A stretch of 64,000 bases of DNA from JAZDCZ01 sp046757925. GTDB lineage: Bacteria; Gemmatimonadota; Gemmatimonadetes; Gemmatimonadales; GWC2-71-9. The DNA is taken from positions 18,709 through 82,708 of the forward strand of contig JBHHZE010000008.1 of the NCBI GenBank assembly GCA_046757925.1, read 5' to 3'. Position numbers and translations under genes: made by a program. Of the stretch, positions 38,414-47,043 are shown one piece after another. The notes beneath the pieces are model-generated. The model did not search any database, had not been told where the DNA came from, and was given only the letters and a program-made list of their open reading frames with translations. Within the stretch, counting starts at the first letter, position 1, and each line of letters begins with the position of its first letter.

Positions 38414-39202
38414 GTGACGAACTATCAGACCCTGACCAATTCGGTGGTTGCCTCGTTGGCTGTTCTGTTCATAGTGCCGTTATCGCTGGAGGCGCAGACT
38501 GGTACTGTTGCCGGAACTGTGCGTGTGCTGGGCCCGGTTGCGCCACCCGATCTCATAACGGTTACAAAGAATCAGGATGTATGCGGCAAGGTCCTTAGTG
38601 CACGAGCGCTCCTGGTGAACGACGGTGCACTGGCATTTGCGGTCGTCTCGGTCGAGGACCTCGAAGGTGCAATCCAGCCGACCGAGAGGCTCCTGTCGAA
38701 TTCCGGATGCCAATTCGATCCGCCAATTGTGGCGGCTGCAGTCGGGGACACTTTGGCCATCGACAATCGCGACGATGTTTTGCACAACACGCACTTGAAT
38801 CTCCTTCGCGGCAAGCGCAGCCGGGCCGTGGGTAACTGGGCTCTGTCACGCAAGGGCGTCACGGTGCGAGCGGTGCGGCCTCTGCGACGAGCCGGAATGA
38901 TCGATGTGGAGTGCGACGCTCATTCCTGGATGCATGCCAAGATCGTGATCTTCGATCATCCATACTTCTCGTCCACTAACAGAGCGGGAGGGTACCGGAT
39001 AGAGGAGGTTCCGGTAGGTACCCACACCGTCAGGATCTGGCATGAGGTGTTCGGTGAGATGGAGCAAACCGTAAGCATTCGTGCAGGTGCGACCAGCTTG
39101 GCAGATTTTGTCTTCTCCACAGAGGCGGTGGGCTACGGGCGGGGTGGGATGTCTCAAGACGCGTCAAACGGCCGTTACCCACGACCGGATTCGAGATATT
39201 AA
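38414..39202 (+). CDS. Exported amicyanin-like cupredoxin
   Basis: A 262-residue copper protein with signal peptide (SLAVLFIVPLSLEA). The family features are VTKNQDVCGK and SGCQFDPPIV (two cysteines likely forming a disulfide). The His ligand lies in DVLHNTHLN, and CDAHSWM gives amicyanin-type C-x2-H-x2-M. A regulatory-like beta domain follows (GGYRIEEVPVGTHTVRIWHE). It is closely related to the 43.5-kb protein. A strong AGGGAGG precedes GTG 38414. Its stop overlaps the next regulatory box, so it ends this operon. Confidence 0.82.
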   Translation: MTNYQTLTNSVVASLAVLFIVPLSLEAQTGTVAGTVRVLGPVAPPDLITVTKNQDVCGKVLSARALLVNDGALAFAVVSVEDLEGAIQPTERLLSNSGCQFDPPIVAAAVGDTLAIDNRDDVLHNTHLNLLRGKRSRAVGNWALSRKGVTVRAVRPLRRAGMIDVECDAHSWMHAKIVIFDHPYFSSTNRAGGYRIEEVPVGTHTVRIWHEVFGEMEQTVSIRAGATSLADFVFSTEAVGYGRGGMSQDASNGRYPRPDSRY

Positions 39203-39231
39203 TAGAGAGTTCACGATTACTTCATTCAGTG
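39199..39231 (+). promoter_or_regulatory. 11-bp direct-repeat box upstream of the 39.5-50.5 kb operon
   Basis: Half-sites TTAAT, TTCAC and TTCAT start at 39199, 39210 and 39221. The first unit overlaps the stop codon of the preceding cupredoxin gene. Confidence 0.55.
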
Positions 39232-39541
39232 GCCTCAATTTCAGTGTAGGGAAAACCACTACTGGATCTTGTAGGGCGAACCACTACACGTAGCGTGTCT
39301 TCCCGCGTTGTGATTGATACCGCAGTGCGCAACTCACGCCGTCAGTTGAGTGGGATTTCGGAGCGCCACCTATACAGGTGCCTCCGACCCGCAGGGAGTA
39401 TCACACCGAGTCGATGGGTGGACCACCGGTCGGGAGAATCAGTTTGTCTAGTCTCCAACCGGAGGCAGCACGGTTCGGTGAAAAGCCGCCCATGGGTTGG
39501 GCGGGGAGCCGTATATGATCTCCGAGTCGTTGGAGGGTTAT
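39232..39541 (+). other. Long, possibly structured leader
   Basis: A leader of about 310 bp without a gene. A 16-of-18 direct repeat (TGTAGGG..AACCACTAC) occurs at 39245-39262 and 39270-39287, each copy able to fold as a small hairpin. A larger stem-loop spans 39358-39387 (TCGGAG with CTCCGA, then CACCT with AGGTG). A third pairs CCGCCC (39486-39491) with GGGCGG (39499-39504) about 40 bp before the start codon. It was not matched to a known riboswitch. Confidence 0.4.
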
Positions 39542-40951
39542 ATGTACGCCGTTAGCAGTAGGAATCTAGCCCACAAGCGAATCGCCGCGTTCGCGCTACC
39601 TGTCACCGCAATTCTCTGGCTGGCTGTACCTCTGTGGGGTCAGGACACGATCCCGCCACCACCGGACGAATTCATCACGCTTGGCACCGAAGCGGGGATC
39701 GGAGGCAAGGATTTCATGCGCTTCGATCGCAACCAGATCAAACATCAGATCCAACACTTCATCCCGCCGTTGCTTCAGCCGGCGTTGGTAGGTCACTCCT
39801 TCGTGCTGCCGCCCAATACTTGGCGGGTAAGCGTGTCGACACGATTTGCAACGGTCGACGGGAACGATTTCTTCCGGGGAGATAATCCAAACCTGGCCGT
39901 CTTCGACAACTTCTCCGTCCACAGAACGTTCCTCGATCTCGATTTCTTTTATGGCTTCGACCTGAACAAGAAGTATCTCCACAGCTTTACGCTGCGCATC
40001 AACATACCATATGTGGAATCGCGAACGGATGGTTTCATCCATCCGAACGGGGTACCCTTTATTGATCTGCTCAACCAGGGCAGTACGAGGGAGCTCGGTG
40101 ACATCGGAGTGTTTCTCAAGAAAAAAGTCGTCGATCAGGGCAACTTCCCGGTCGGCCTGGCTATTGCGGGAGCCGTTTTTCTGCCCACCGGCAAGAACGA
40201 CGAGAAATTCGGGGACGGTGGTTACACTCTGGCCCGACGCCCCGATCCTGACAACGACGGTGTCCAAATGTCGTTCGAACAAATGATACAGCAGCTCGGC
40301 GGCCCCCAGAACTTCTTCAACGGGGCGTGGAAGGTGCCGGCAGCCATGTTAGAGAACGCTCCCAGCATCCTTACGCCGTTTCCGTTCAACGGGGGCGTCT
40401 TTGGCCGGTTCTCCGGCGACGGCCGCCTGCCTGTGACGCTCCAGCCGGGCACCGGCACGTTCAGCTACCTGGTGGGAGGCTTTCTCACACGTCAGTTCGA
40501 GCCGGGCGATTTCGCTAGTCTCGGCCGGTTCCCTGGGCGCAGCGCACTGCACATTGGAATCCTGCACCGTATCAACAACGAGAGCGATGGCATCGATCCC
40601 GGTGACCTGACGACTTTTTTCAGCAGCTTCGTCAAGCCTATGTACAAAGACTTTCTCGCGCTGGATCTAACCCTGGTCGGGTTTCACCAACAGGCGGATC
40701 ACTATCCCGGCAAGATACCTGAGCCGGAGATATTGGTCGATCAGGCCAGCGGCCAACGCTTCTTCGAGTTTGCGTTGGTAGATCGACCAAGCTTCAGCAA
40801 AGGCACGTCTATGTTCGTGACGCCGAGCTTGATCTATAGTCCTGATCCGCAGCTTCGCTTTACGGCTACAGGACTCATCCGTATCGCGAGCCCGGAACTG
40901 GGACCCGCGCCAGACCTCGTGTTCCGTTTCGGCAGCGCCGTGACGTTTTGA
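39542..40951 (+). CDS. Outer-membrane beta-barrel protein
   Basis: A 469-residue exported barrel. The signal peptide (VTAILWLAVPLWG) precedes a proline-rich segment, then repeated amphipathic strands (TWRVSVSTRFATV, SFTLRINIPYVES) and a terminal Phe (FRFGSAVTF). The style is that of Phenol_MetA_deg/DUF3187-type transporter barrels. It has no haem motif. ATG 39542 follows GGAGGG. It is the first gene of a long operon leading to the bd-like oxidase and may form the outer-membrane entry of that system. Confidence 0.7.
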   Translation: MYAVSSRNLAHKRIAAFALPVTAILWLAVPLWGQDTIPPPPDEFITLGTEAGIGGKDFMRFDRNQIKHQIQHFIPPLLQPALVGHSFVLPPNTWRVSVSTRFATVDGNDFFRGDNPNLAVFDNFSVHRTFLDLDFFYGFDLNKKYLHSFTLRINIPYVESRTDGFIHPNGVPFIDLLNQGSTRELGDIGVFLKKKVVDQGNFPVGLAIAGAVFLPTGKNDEKFGDGGYTLARRPDPDNDGVQMSFEQMIQQLGGPQNFFNGAWKVPAAMLENAPSILTPFPFNGGVFGRFSGDGRLPVTLQPGTGTFSYLVGGFLTRQFEPGDFASLGRFPGRSALHIGILHRINNESDGIDPGDLTTFFSSFVKPMYKDFLALDLTLVGFHQQADHYPGKIPEPEILVDQASGQRFFEFALVDRPSFSKGTSMFVTPSLIYSPDPQLRFTATGLIRIASPELGPAPDLVFRFGSAVTF

Positions 40952-40973
40952 CCCAAAGACTGTGAGGCAACCC

Positions 40974-43514
40974 GTGTTGAGTTTCAAACGAACAGCCGCC
41001 GTTCTCGGGAGCCTACTTATCGTAGCAGTAGAGAGCGCCTCGGCTCAGATTATGGTTCATACACCAGATGGCAGGGACATCAGGCAGAAAGGAGGGACTC
41101 CACAGCCGGATCTCTCTGCGTATCGCTCCCCGCTCGAATCCAAGATCGTCGACCGACGCTGGCGGACCGCCGATGGGATGTACCTGGCGAACGAGGAGTT
41201 CTTTGCGGGCATGTCGTTTTTCCTGGAGTCTGTCAACGCTGGCTTCCCGATCGCACACAACAACATGTTTCCCTGGATCACTGCGCAGGAAGCATACTGG
41301 TATTCACGGTATATCCTTTCCAATGTGTTTGCCCAGTCGCACTTGGGCATCAGCATGATCCATGGCCCGTACTGGACGTTGAAGGCGCGGGAACTGTCGC
41401 AGAAGAACCGCCTCCAGCGCGATCGTGGTGAACGTGTGTGGGCGAACAAGGACGTCTTTCTGGGGATCTACCTGCCGTTTTACTACAAGCGCACCGGATG
41501 GCCCCGTATCTTTGATGACGCTGCTCCCACGTACCTGCAGTATGCCTCGGGCGATCCCCATTTTTCGGGTCCGATAGTGGTCGAAGACGACTTTGAGGAT
41601 CCGCAGAGCGACAAGAAGGGGAACTGGGGCGTTCCCCGCTACTTCATGGACTGGCGGTCCACCCGCTGGGATCACGACCGGATGGAAATCAAGTTCGACA
41701 TGGGCGGCATCGGCCAGACCGTCAAGAAACAGTTTGTCTGGGTCGAATACATGTTTCACTCGGAGCACACCGAACCCTCACCATCCGACCCATCTGTTGA
41801 GATGACCCTGCTCGGCAACGATGCGGAGGAGGGCATCCGCGGGACGATGCTCACACTGGCCGGTTTCAATGCGCTGCTCCAGGCGAAGGCAGCACTCTTC
41901 GCCGATGAGAAGGGTAAGAAGTTGGGAGGAATCAACCCGTTTACGTATGACCCGAAAGATGGCTTGCGGTATCTTCCCCACAAAATCTCGCCCAACGTAA
42001 TCTATATCGGCGATTTGCCGGAGCGTCTCTGGGCACTCGACAATATCGACGACAACTCGAGCCGTCTTTGGGATCAGGCGTCATGGTTGTGGGCGACAGC
42101 AGAGTATGAATGGTTGGCGATCCGCTTCGAAGGGAAAGCCTTCACAGACAATCCTCCAGTTGATGCGGGCATTATCGAGAAGCGGACGGTGAATGTGGCG
42201 AGAGGGCTTTCCAACGTCCTGGTAAGAAACATCGCCGCGATGCACACGCTCGACGGCGTACTCGTATCGAGATGGACTCCCAAGAGCCGTACGGGTCGAG
42301 TGCTGCACATGAAGGACGCAGCCCTTGCGTTGGCTGCCCTGAACGAGATCAGCGACCGCCGCGAGACTAACGGGTTCGACCCGGAGATCGGTGACCAGGC
42401 GCTGGATCTTGTGGTCAACACTGCTGATTTTTTGCTCACGGTTCAGGCTGATAATGGTGCTTTCCACGAGGCGTATGACGTATCCGATCACAAAGGCCAG
42501 GGGGGAACCGATCTCAGCACGCCGCAGTGGTTTGGGATTCGGGCTCTAATAGCAGCATACCACGCGACTGCGGACAACCGGTACCGCGCTGCCGCAGGGA
42601 AGACTTGGCGATATCTGCAGCAGAACTTTTGGGATGAGGCGTCCGGACTCTATCGAAGCAAGCTCGGTGATGACACAGTCGTTCTTACGCCGGTTGCTGT
42701 AGCCGCGGCCATGGGAGCAATGCGTGAGTTGATGATAGCGACGCCGCTCCAGAACTTGAAGCCGATGATCGAGCAATACACTAGATGGTTCATTCAGACC
42801 GTGGACAACAGTGGCTTCCAGATGTCAGAGGACAACAGGACGGGCGAACTTAGCTATGGTGTTGTTAATCCCGATGAGGACGGTGATGGGATACCGTTTC
42901 TCAAGTATGGACATGGTAAATACGGGATCGCTCCGCTACCCGCAGGAAAAGTTGTAGTCAATATCGGAGGGCCCACGAACAATGCGTTCTACAGAATTAA
43001 GGGCGATGACTATAAGCCCAACCGCTTCTCGGTGGTCAGGCAAGAGTACCATCGACGGGTCTTGGGTAGCGATGATCGAACGCGGGATCTGGCGACTTCG
43101 CTGACGGTTGCGACTTCTACTCGTCTCACCGACGACATACTGCACCGCCTCGGCCAGGATACCGAGCGGCCCCAGATGGAGCGTTTCAACGGAATGTTGA
43201 TCCCCATGCCGGCGTCCCAACAGGTTGAGCGTGGTTCCGATCTCAGTGGTGAGGAAATCTACAAACGCAACTGCATGATCTGCCACGGATCGAAAGGCGA
43301 GGGTATTACAGGCAAGCCGCTCCTCACCATTTCGACCGATAGTAGGGATGCCGTATTCGAGGTGCCAAAGAAGGGCCGCTATACACAGGGAATGCCTCCC
43401 TGGGGCCAAGGTCTGGATCAGCTGGCTGGTGTTCTCACCGATGAGGAGATCGATCGAGTCGTGGAGTACATCCGCACAAGACTCTTTGCAGGATCCGATG
43501 GCAACCATCATTAG
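40974..43514 (+). CDS. Exported alpha/alpha-barrel (glycosidase-like) protein with C-terminal cytochrome c
   Basis: An 846-residue exported protein (signal VLGSLLIVAVESASA). The first 400 residues are unrecognised and rich in Trp and Tyr. Residues about 440-640 contain helical repeats like those of six-hairpin glycosidase or epimerase folds (ALDLVVNTADFLLTVQADNG, TPQWFGIRALIAAYHAT). The last 100 residues are a class I cytochrome c with CMICHGSKGEG and a Met in QGMPPWG. The joining of such a toroid fold to a haem is unusual. Catalytic acids cannot be assigned. GTG 40974 has GAGG upstream; GTG 40962 is an alternative. Confidence 0.7.
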   Translation: MLSFKRTAAVLGSLLIVAVESASAQIMVHTPDGRDIRQKGGTPQPDLSAYRSPLESKIVDRRWRTADGMYLANEEFFAGMSFFLESVNAGFPIAHNNMFPWITAQEAYWYSRYILSNVFAQSHLGISMIHGPYWTLKARELSQKNRLQRDRGERVWANKDVFLGIYLPFYYKRTGWPRIFDDAAPTYLQYASGDPHFSGPIVVEDDFEDPQSDKKGNWGVPRYFMDWRSTRWDHDRMEIKFDMGGIGQTVKKQFVWVEYMFHSEHTEPSPSDPSVEMTLLGNDAEEGIRGTMLTLAGFNALLQAKAALFADEKGKKLGGINPFTYDPKDGLRYLPHKISPNVIYIGDLPERLWALDNIDDNSSRLWDQASWLWATAEYEWLAIRFEGKAFTDNPPVDAGIIEKRTVNVARGLSNVLVRNIAAMHTLDGVLVSRWTPKSRTGRVLHMKDAALALAALNEISDRRETNGFDPEIGDQALDLVVNTADFLLTVQADNGAFHEAYDVSDHKGQGGTDLSTPQWFGIRALIAAYHATADNRYRAAAGKTWRYLQQNFWDEASGLYRSKLGDDTVVLTPVAVAAAMGAMRELMIATPLQNLKPMIEQYTRWFIQTVDNSGFQMSEDNRTGELSYGVVNPDEDGDGIPFLKYGHGKYGIAPLPAGKVVVNIGGPTNNAFYRIKGDDYKPNRFSVVRQEYHRRVLGSDDRTRDLATSLTVATSTRLTDDILHRLGQDTERPQMERFNGMLIPMPASQQVERGSDLSGEEIYKRNCMICHGSKGEGITGKPLLTISTDSRDAVFEVPKKGRYTQGMPPWGQGLDQLAGVLTDEEIDRVVEYIRTRLFAGSDGNHH

Positions 43515-43525
43515 GGGGAAGAGGA

Positions 43526-44239
43526 ATGAAGATTTGCCGATCTCGGCTGGTAGCGCTCGCATTTGTTGCGATTCCTGGTACGTCCCTGGCTCAGGGTGGG
43601 ACAATAGTGGGGACGGTCCGGTATGCCGCTGCCGAACCGGAAGCAAGGGTCATCGCTGTGACCAAGAACCAGGACACCTGCGGTGAGACGCTGCTGTCCA
43701 AACAACTGATGGTAGTTGGCGGCAGGGTACAGTATGCGGTGGTACACGTTGAGGGTGCCAAAGGGAAAACGATGCCTGAACACGTGACACTGATGAACCA
43801 TGACTGCAGCTTCGATCCGCCGATAATCGCCGCGACGGCAAAGTCCATTGTCGAGATCGGAAACCAGGATCCCATCCTACACAACACACATCTTCGCCAA
43901 CGGCGACGCACCCTTGCAAACCTTGCGCTGCCGCACCAAGGCGATAAAATCCAGAACTCGCGTGCACTACGCAGGCCGGGGATCGTAGATGTGGAGTGTG
44001 ATACGCACGGATGGATGACCGCCAAGATTCTCGTGTTCGACCATCCGTACTTTTCGGTAAGCGACCAGGCTGGCAGGTTCACCATCGTCGACGTGCCCCC
44101 CGGGACGTACACTGTGAAGGTGTGGCACGAGATCTTGGGAGAGTTGGACGAATCGGTTACGGTGACTGCAGGTGCCACGACGGCTGCGGATTTCCTGTTT
44201 GGAGTAAAGACTGTAAGCGGCAACAAGGGGGAGCGATGA
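43526..44239 (+). CDS. Exported amicyanin-like cupredoxin
   Basis: A 237-residue periplasmic copper protein with signal peptide (ALAFVAIPGTSLA). Conserved features are VTKNQDTCGE, HDCSFDPPI, DPILHNTHLR and CDTHGWM (C-x2-H-x2-M), then a regulatory-like beta domain (GRFTIVDVPPGTYTVKVWHE). It is very like the 38.4-kb protein. Related proteins are often annotated as methylamine-utilisation or plastocyanin-like proteins; no methylamine dehydrogenase is present here. GGGGAAGAGG precedes the ATG. Its stop overlaps the next cupredoxin gene as ATGA. Confidence 0.82.
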   Translation: MKICRSRLVALAFVAIPGTSLAQGGTIVGTVRYAAAEPEARVIAVTKNQDTCGETLLSKQLMVVGGRVQYAVVHVEGAKGKTMPEHVTLMNHDCSFDPPIIAATAKSIVEIGNQDPILHNTHLRQRRRTLANLALPHQGDKIQNSRALRRPGIVDVECDTHGWMTAKILVFDHPYFSVSDQAGRFTIVDVPPGTYTVKVWHEILGELDESVTVTAGATTAADFLFGVKTVSGNKGER

Positions 44240-45039
44240 TGCTATGCGGGGCTCAGCATGGCGCAGAGAGCGTCGTACTAGCGCTCGTGCTCGTGATTGC
44301 GTGCAGTGGCAGCGGTGACCACCCAGAAGATACACCGGCTCCACCGAGTGCAGCGGCTTCTACAGGTACAGACGGATCGAGCGGTCGATATGTCACCATG
44401 GAGGTAACTGATGGAGGTACGATCAGCGGCACCGTACGATTCGTTGGTAATGTCCCTCCAGCGAAGACCGTGACGATTGACGAGGACCGAGCGGTCTGCG
44501 GAGAATCGCGAGAGATACAGACCGTCCACGTCGGTGCTGGGAAGGGCCTTTCCGATGTAGTGATTTCCCTTGTGGACGTGAAGCGCGGTGTGGCCTTGAA
44601 GCGACCCGCCTCTTCGCCAGCATTGGACCAGCGGGGATGCCGCTTCTTGCCCCACGTTCTTCTGGCTCCCGTCGGGACGCCAGTGAACATCCTAAACGAC
44701 GACCCGCTTACGCACAACGTTCACACGGCCGCTTTCGATAACCGGCCGGTGAACCGTGCGCAGCCCAAGGAACTGCACAAGATCGAAGTAAAGTTCCGCG
44801 CAGCTGAAAAAGTGAAGGTGAAATGTGACATCCACGGTTGGATGAACGCATGGATCGTTGTGATGGAACATCCCTACTATGCGGTATCCGATGAGTCCGG
44901 GACGTTTGCTATTGAGAACGTGCCGGCGGGCACCTATCAACTGGAAGTTTGGCACGAGACGCTGGGTACGAACACGCGGGCGGTGACCGTGAAACCCGGC
45001 GAAACAACCAACCTTAGTATAGATCTGGGTCAGAGCTAG
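44236..45039 (+). CDS. Amicyanin-like cupredoxin lipoprotein
   Basis: A 267-residue protein with a lipobox (LVLVIACSG) and a Ser/Thr/Pro-rich spacer, so it is a tethered version of its neighbour. It keeps the cysteine pair (DRAVCGES, RGCRFLPHV), the His ligand in DPLTHNVHT, CDIHGWM and the C-terminal beta domain (GTFAIENVPAGTYQLEVWHE). Being directly before the bd-like oxidase gene, it is a candidate electron donor to that complex. Confidence 0.82.
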   Translation: MMLCGAQHGAESVVLALVLVIACSGSGDHPEDTPAPPSAAASTGTDGSSGRYVTMEVTDGGTISGTVRFVGNVPPAKTVTIDEDRAVCGESREIQTVHVGAGKGLSDVVISLVDVKRGVALKRPASSPALDQRGCRFLPHVLLAPVGTPVNILNDDPLTHNVHTAAFDNRPVNRAQPKELHKIEVKFRAAEKVKVKCDIHGWMNAWIVVMEHPYYAVSDESGTFAIENVPAGTYQLEVWHETLGTNTRAVTVKPGETTNLSIDLGQS

Positions 45040-45048
45040 GCGCGCTTG

Positions 45049-47043
45049 GTGAGCACTCACACCGAGGGCGCTAAGGCCACGAGCGTTCGAATCGCGACCA
45101 GGGGGGCCGTGGTAGCCTGTCTGGCTCTAATGATTCTCCAGCCCGACCTGCTCCGGGCGGTTCAAGATCCCCTAACATCGGTCGATGATGTTCGCACGTT
45201 CTTCGGTCTGAGTCCACGACGAGTCGTCTGGTTCGTGGCTCAACTCCACCTGCTGTTCGCCGCCTTTGTGCTCGGCGTGCCGATATTCGCGGTGATCGTG
45301 GAATTCATCGGATGGCGCACCGCCGACAGGCGGTACGACCGGCTTGCACGGGAGTTCACAAAGCTCCTCGCAGCGGCATTCGCCACGACCGCCGCCCTCG
45401 GTGGGCTTCTCGCGTTTACACTGTTTGGACTCTACCCAAAGTTTGCAAACTACTTCGTTCGCATCTTTGCACCCTCAATGTACGTGTATGCGGGGATCTT
45501 CTTCGTCGAGACCGCAATCCTATACCTGTACTACAATTCGTGGGATCGGATGCAAAGACACAAGGGCACGCACATTGCGCTGGGTGTGGTGCTCAATATT
45601 GTAGGCACAGCCATAGTCTTGATCGGCAACGCCTGGGCTTCCTATATGATGAGCCCGGTAGGAGTCGATGACACCGGGGCGTTCACCGGTACCACGATGG
45701 AGGCCATCGCTAATCCGCTGTGGATTCCACTCAACATTCATAGAATCCTCGGCAACGTCGCGTTTGGCGGCTTTGTTGTTGGAGCATACGCCGCTGTCAA
45801 GTTCTTGTCGACGGACTCCGAGGATGAGCGTGCGCATTACGACTGGATGGGCTATGTGGGGAACTTCATTGGGCTCGCTGCCCTCATTCCATTGCCGTTC
45901 GCAGGCTACTATCTGGGCAGGGAGATCTACAGTGCCAGCCCGATCATGGGCAACAATATGATGGGCGGGGCTTTCTCATGGACCTTCATAATGCAGGCGA
46001 TGCTAGTGGGCCTGCTGTTCATCGTCGGCAATTACTATCTGTGGTCGGGGATGAGCCGAATCCCCGGGGCCGAGCGTTATCAAAAGTACATCAAGTACTT
46101 CAATGCGATTCTCATCGTATGCGTGGCAGTGTGGTTGACACCACGGAATATGCCGTTGCGGGCTGAGGAGCAGCTGGCGATTGGAGGGCAAGTCCACCCG
46201 TTGCTCGGCTATCTCGGGCTCATGTCGGCGAAGAACGCGGTGATCAACTTCATTATTCTGGCGACATTTGCGAGCTTCCTTCTCTACCGGCGGGCAAACA
46301 AAACCGATCTCGTGCCCCTCTCCGGCCAAGGCATGATTGCAAAGAGCGTACTGTTCGTCGCTGGGGCGCTGTGCCTGCTGATACTGGGCTGGTATGCGCA
46401 CGTTCTCTTCACCCTTGCGCCCGAGTCATTGGACTTGGCGCCGGAAAAGGCGGTATACTTTAGATTGCCGGCGTCACTACTGTTTGCCACGATGGTTGCG
46501 GTGGTGGTCTGCGTAGTGCTCGCGTTGAGAGACCGGGGCCACCTGGCGCAGGGGATCTATGTAGTAATTGTGGCGATCGAGTCAGTAGGAGTTCTCGGCG
46601 TGTACGGGTTCGTTGTGATGGTCGAAGCAAATCCGTTCCTCAGACAGATAGCGGTGGCACAATGGCTCATTCTGATGACCGGACTCATCCTCGTGACCGC
46701 CATCGATATCTTACTGTTCAGGGGATCGCGCAGTATGGGTGCGATCCGCTGGGGACAGGTTCAAGCCAGGTCACAGTTTGCCCTAATCGCATTATGTGTG
46801 GACATCGTGCTCACGATGGGCCTCATGGGCTTCGTACGCTCGGGCCTGCGTGAGGACTGGCACATATACGGTGTCATGCGCGACACTTCGGCTTGGGCGT
46901 TTACACCAAGCAACGCAGAGATGGCTCGCATGGTTGGCGGCATTACGATCGTGTTTCTGGCCGCCGTCGCATTTCTCTTTTGGCTAGCTGGGCTCACCGG
47001 CAAAGAAATGAAGGCTGCTCCGACTGGAAATGAACTGGCTTAA
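45049..47043 (+). CDS. Cytochrome bd-like oxidase subunit I (divergent CydA)
   Basis: A 664-residue integral membrane protein with about 14 helices, longer than usual CydA (450-520). CydA-like landmarks are QLHLLFAAFVLG (haem His), IFFVETAILYLYYNSWDRM and NIHRILGNVAFGGFVVG (haem b558 His). The helix that normally carries the GRQPW motif reads GFVRSGLREDWHIYG. By hand alignment the haem b595 ligand Glu is a Ser and the proton-channel Glu of EFQFG is an Ala. No cydB follows; cytochrome c genes do. It resembles the bd-like oxidases of Nitrospira and the OR-C/OR-N classes of the superfamily, as recalled from the literature. It probably takes electrons from cytochromes or cupredoxins. GTG 45049. 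Confidence 0.8.
   Translation: MSTHTEGAKATSVRIATRGAVVACLALMILQPDLLRAVQDPLTSVDDVRTFFGLSPRRVVWFVAQLHLLFAAFVLGVPIFAVIVEFIGWRTADRRYDRLAREFTKLLAAAFATTAALGGLLAFTLFGLYPKFANYFVRIFAPSMYVYAGIFFVETAILYLYYNSWDRMQRHKGTHIALGVVLNIVGTAIVLIGNAWASYMMSPVGVDDTGAFTGTTMEAIANPLWIPLNIHRILGNVAFGGFVVGAYAAVKFLSTDSEDERAHYDWMGYVGNFIGLAALIPLPFAGYYLGREIYSASPIMGNNMMGGAFSWTFIMQAMLVGLLFIVGNYYLWSGMSRIPGAERYQKYIKYFNAILIVCVAVWLTPRNMPLRAEEQLAIGGQVHPLLGYLGLMSAKNAVINFIILATFASFLLYRRANKTDLVPLSGQGMIAKSVLFVAGALCLLILGWYAHVLFTLAPESLDLAPEKAVYFRLPASLLFATMVAVVVCVVLALRDRGHLAQGIYVVIVAIESVGVLGVYGFVVMVEANPFLRQIAVAQWLILMTGLILVTAIDILLFRGSRSMGAIRWGQVQARSQFALIALCVDIVLTMGLMGFVRSGLREDWHIYGVMRDTSAWAFTPSNAEMARMVGGITIVFLAAVAFLFWLAGLTGKEMKAAPTGNELA

Noticed and set aside
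39232..39541. Possible cobalamin-type riboswitch (segments loosely like GGTGAAAA and a B12-box-like GTCGGGAGAATC)
   Set aside because: The order of the elements is wrong and the conserved core around CTGT is missing, so it is described only as a structured leader.
31147..45039. Methylamine utilisation (mau) cluster because of amicyanin-like proteins
   Set aside because: No methylamine dehydrogenase subunits or maturation genes were seen. The similarity is limited to the copper-binding fold.
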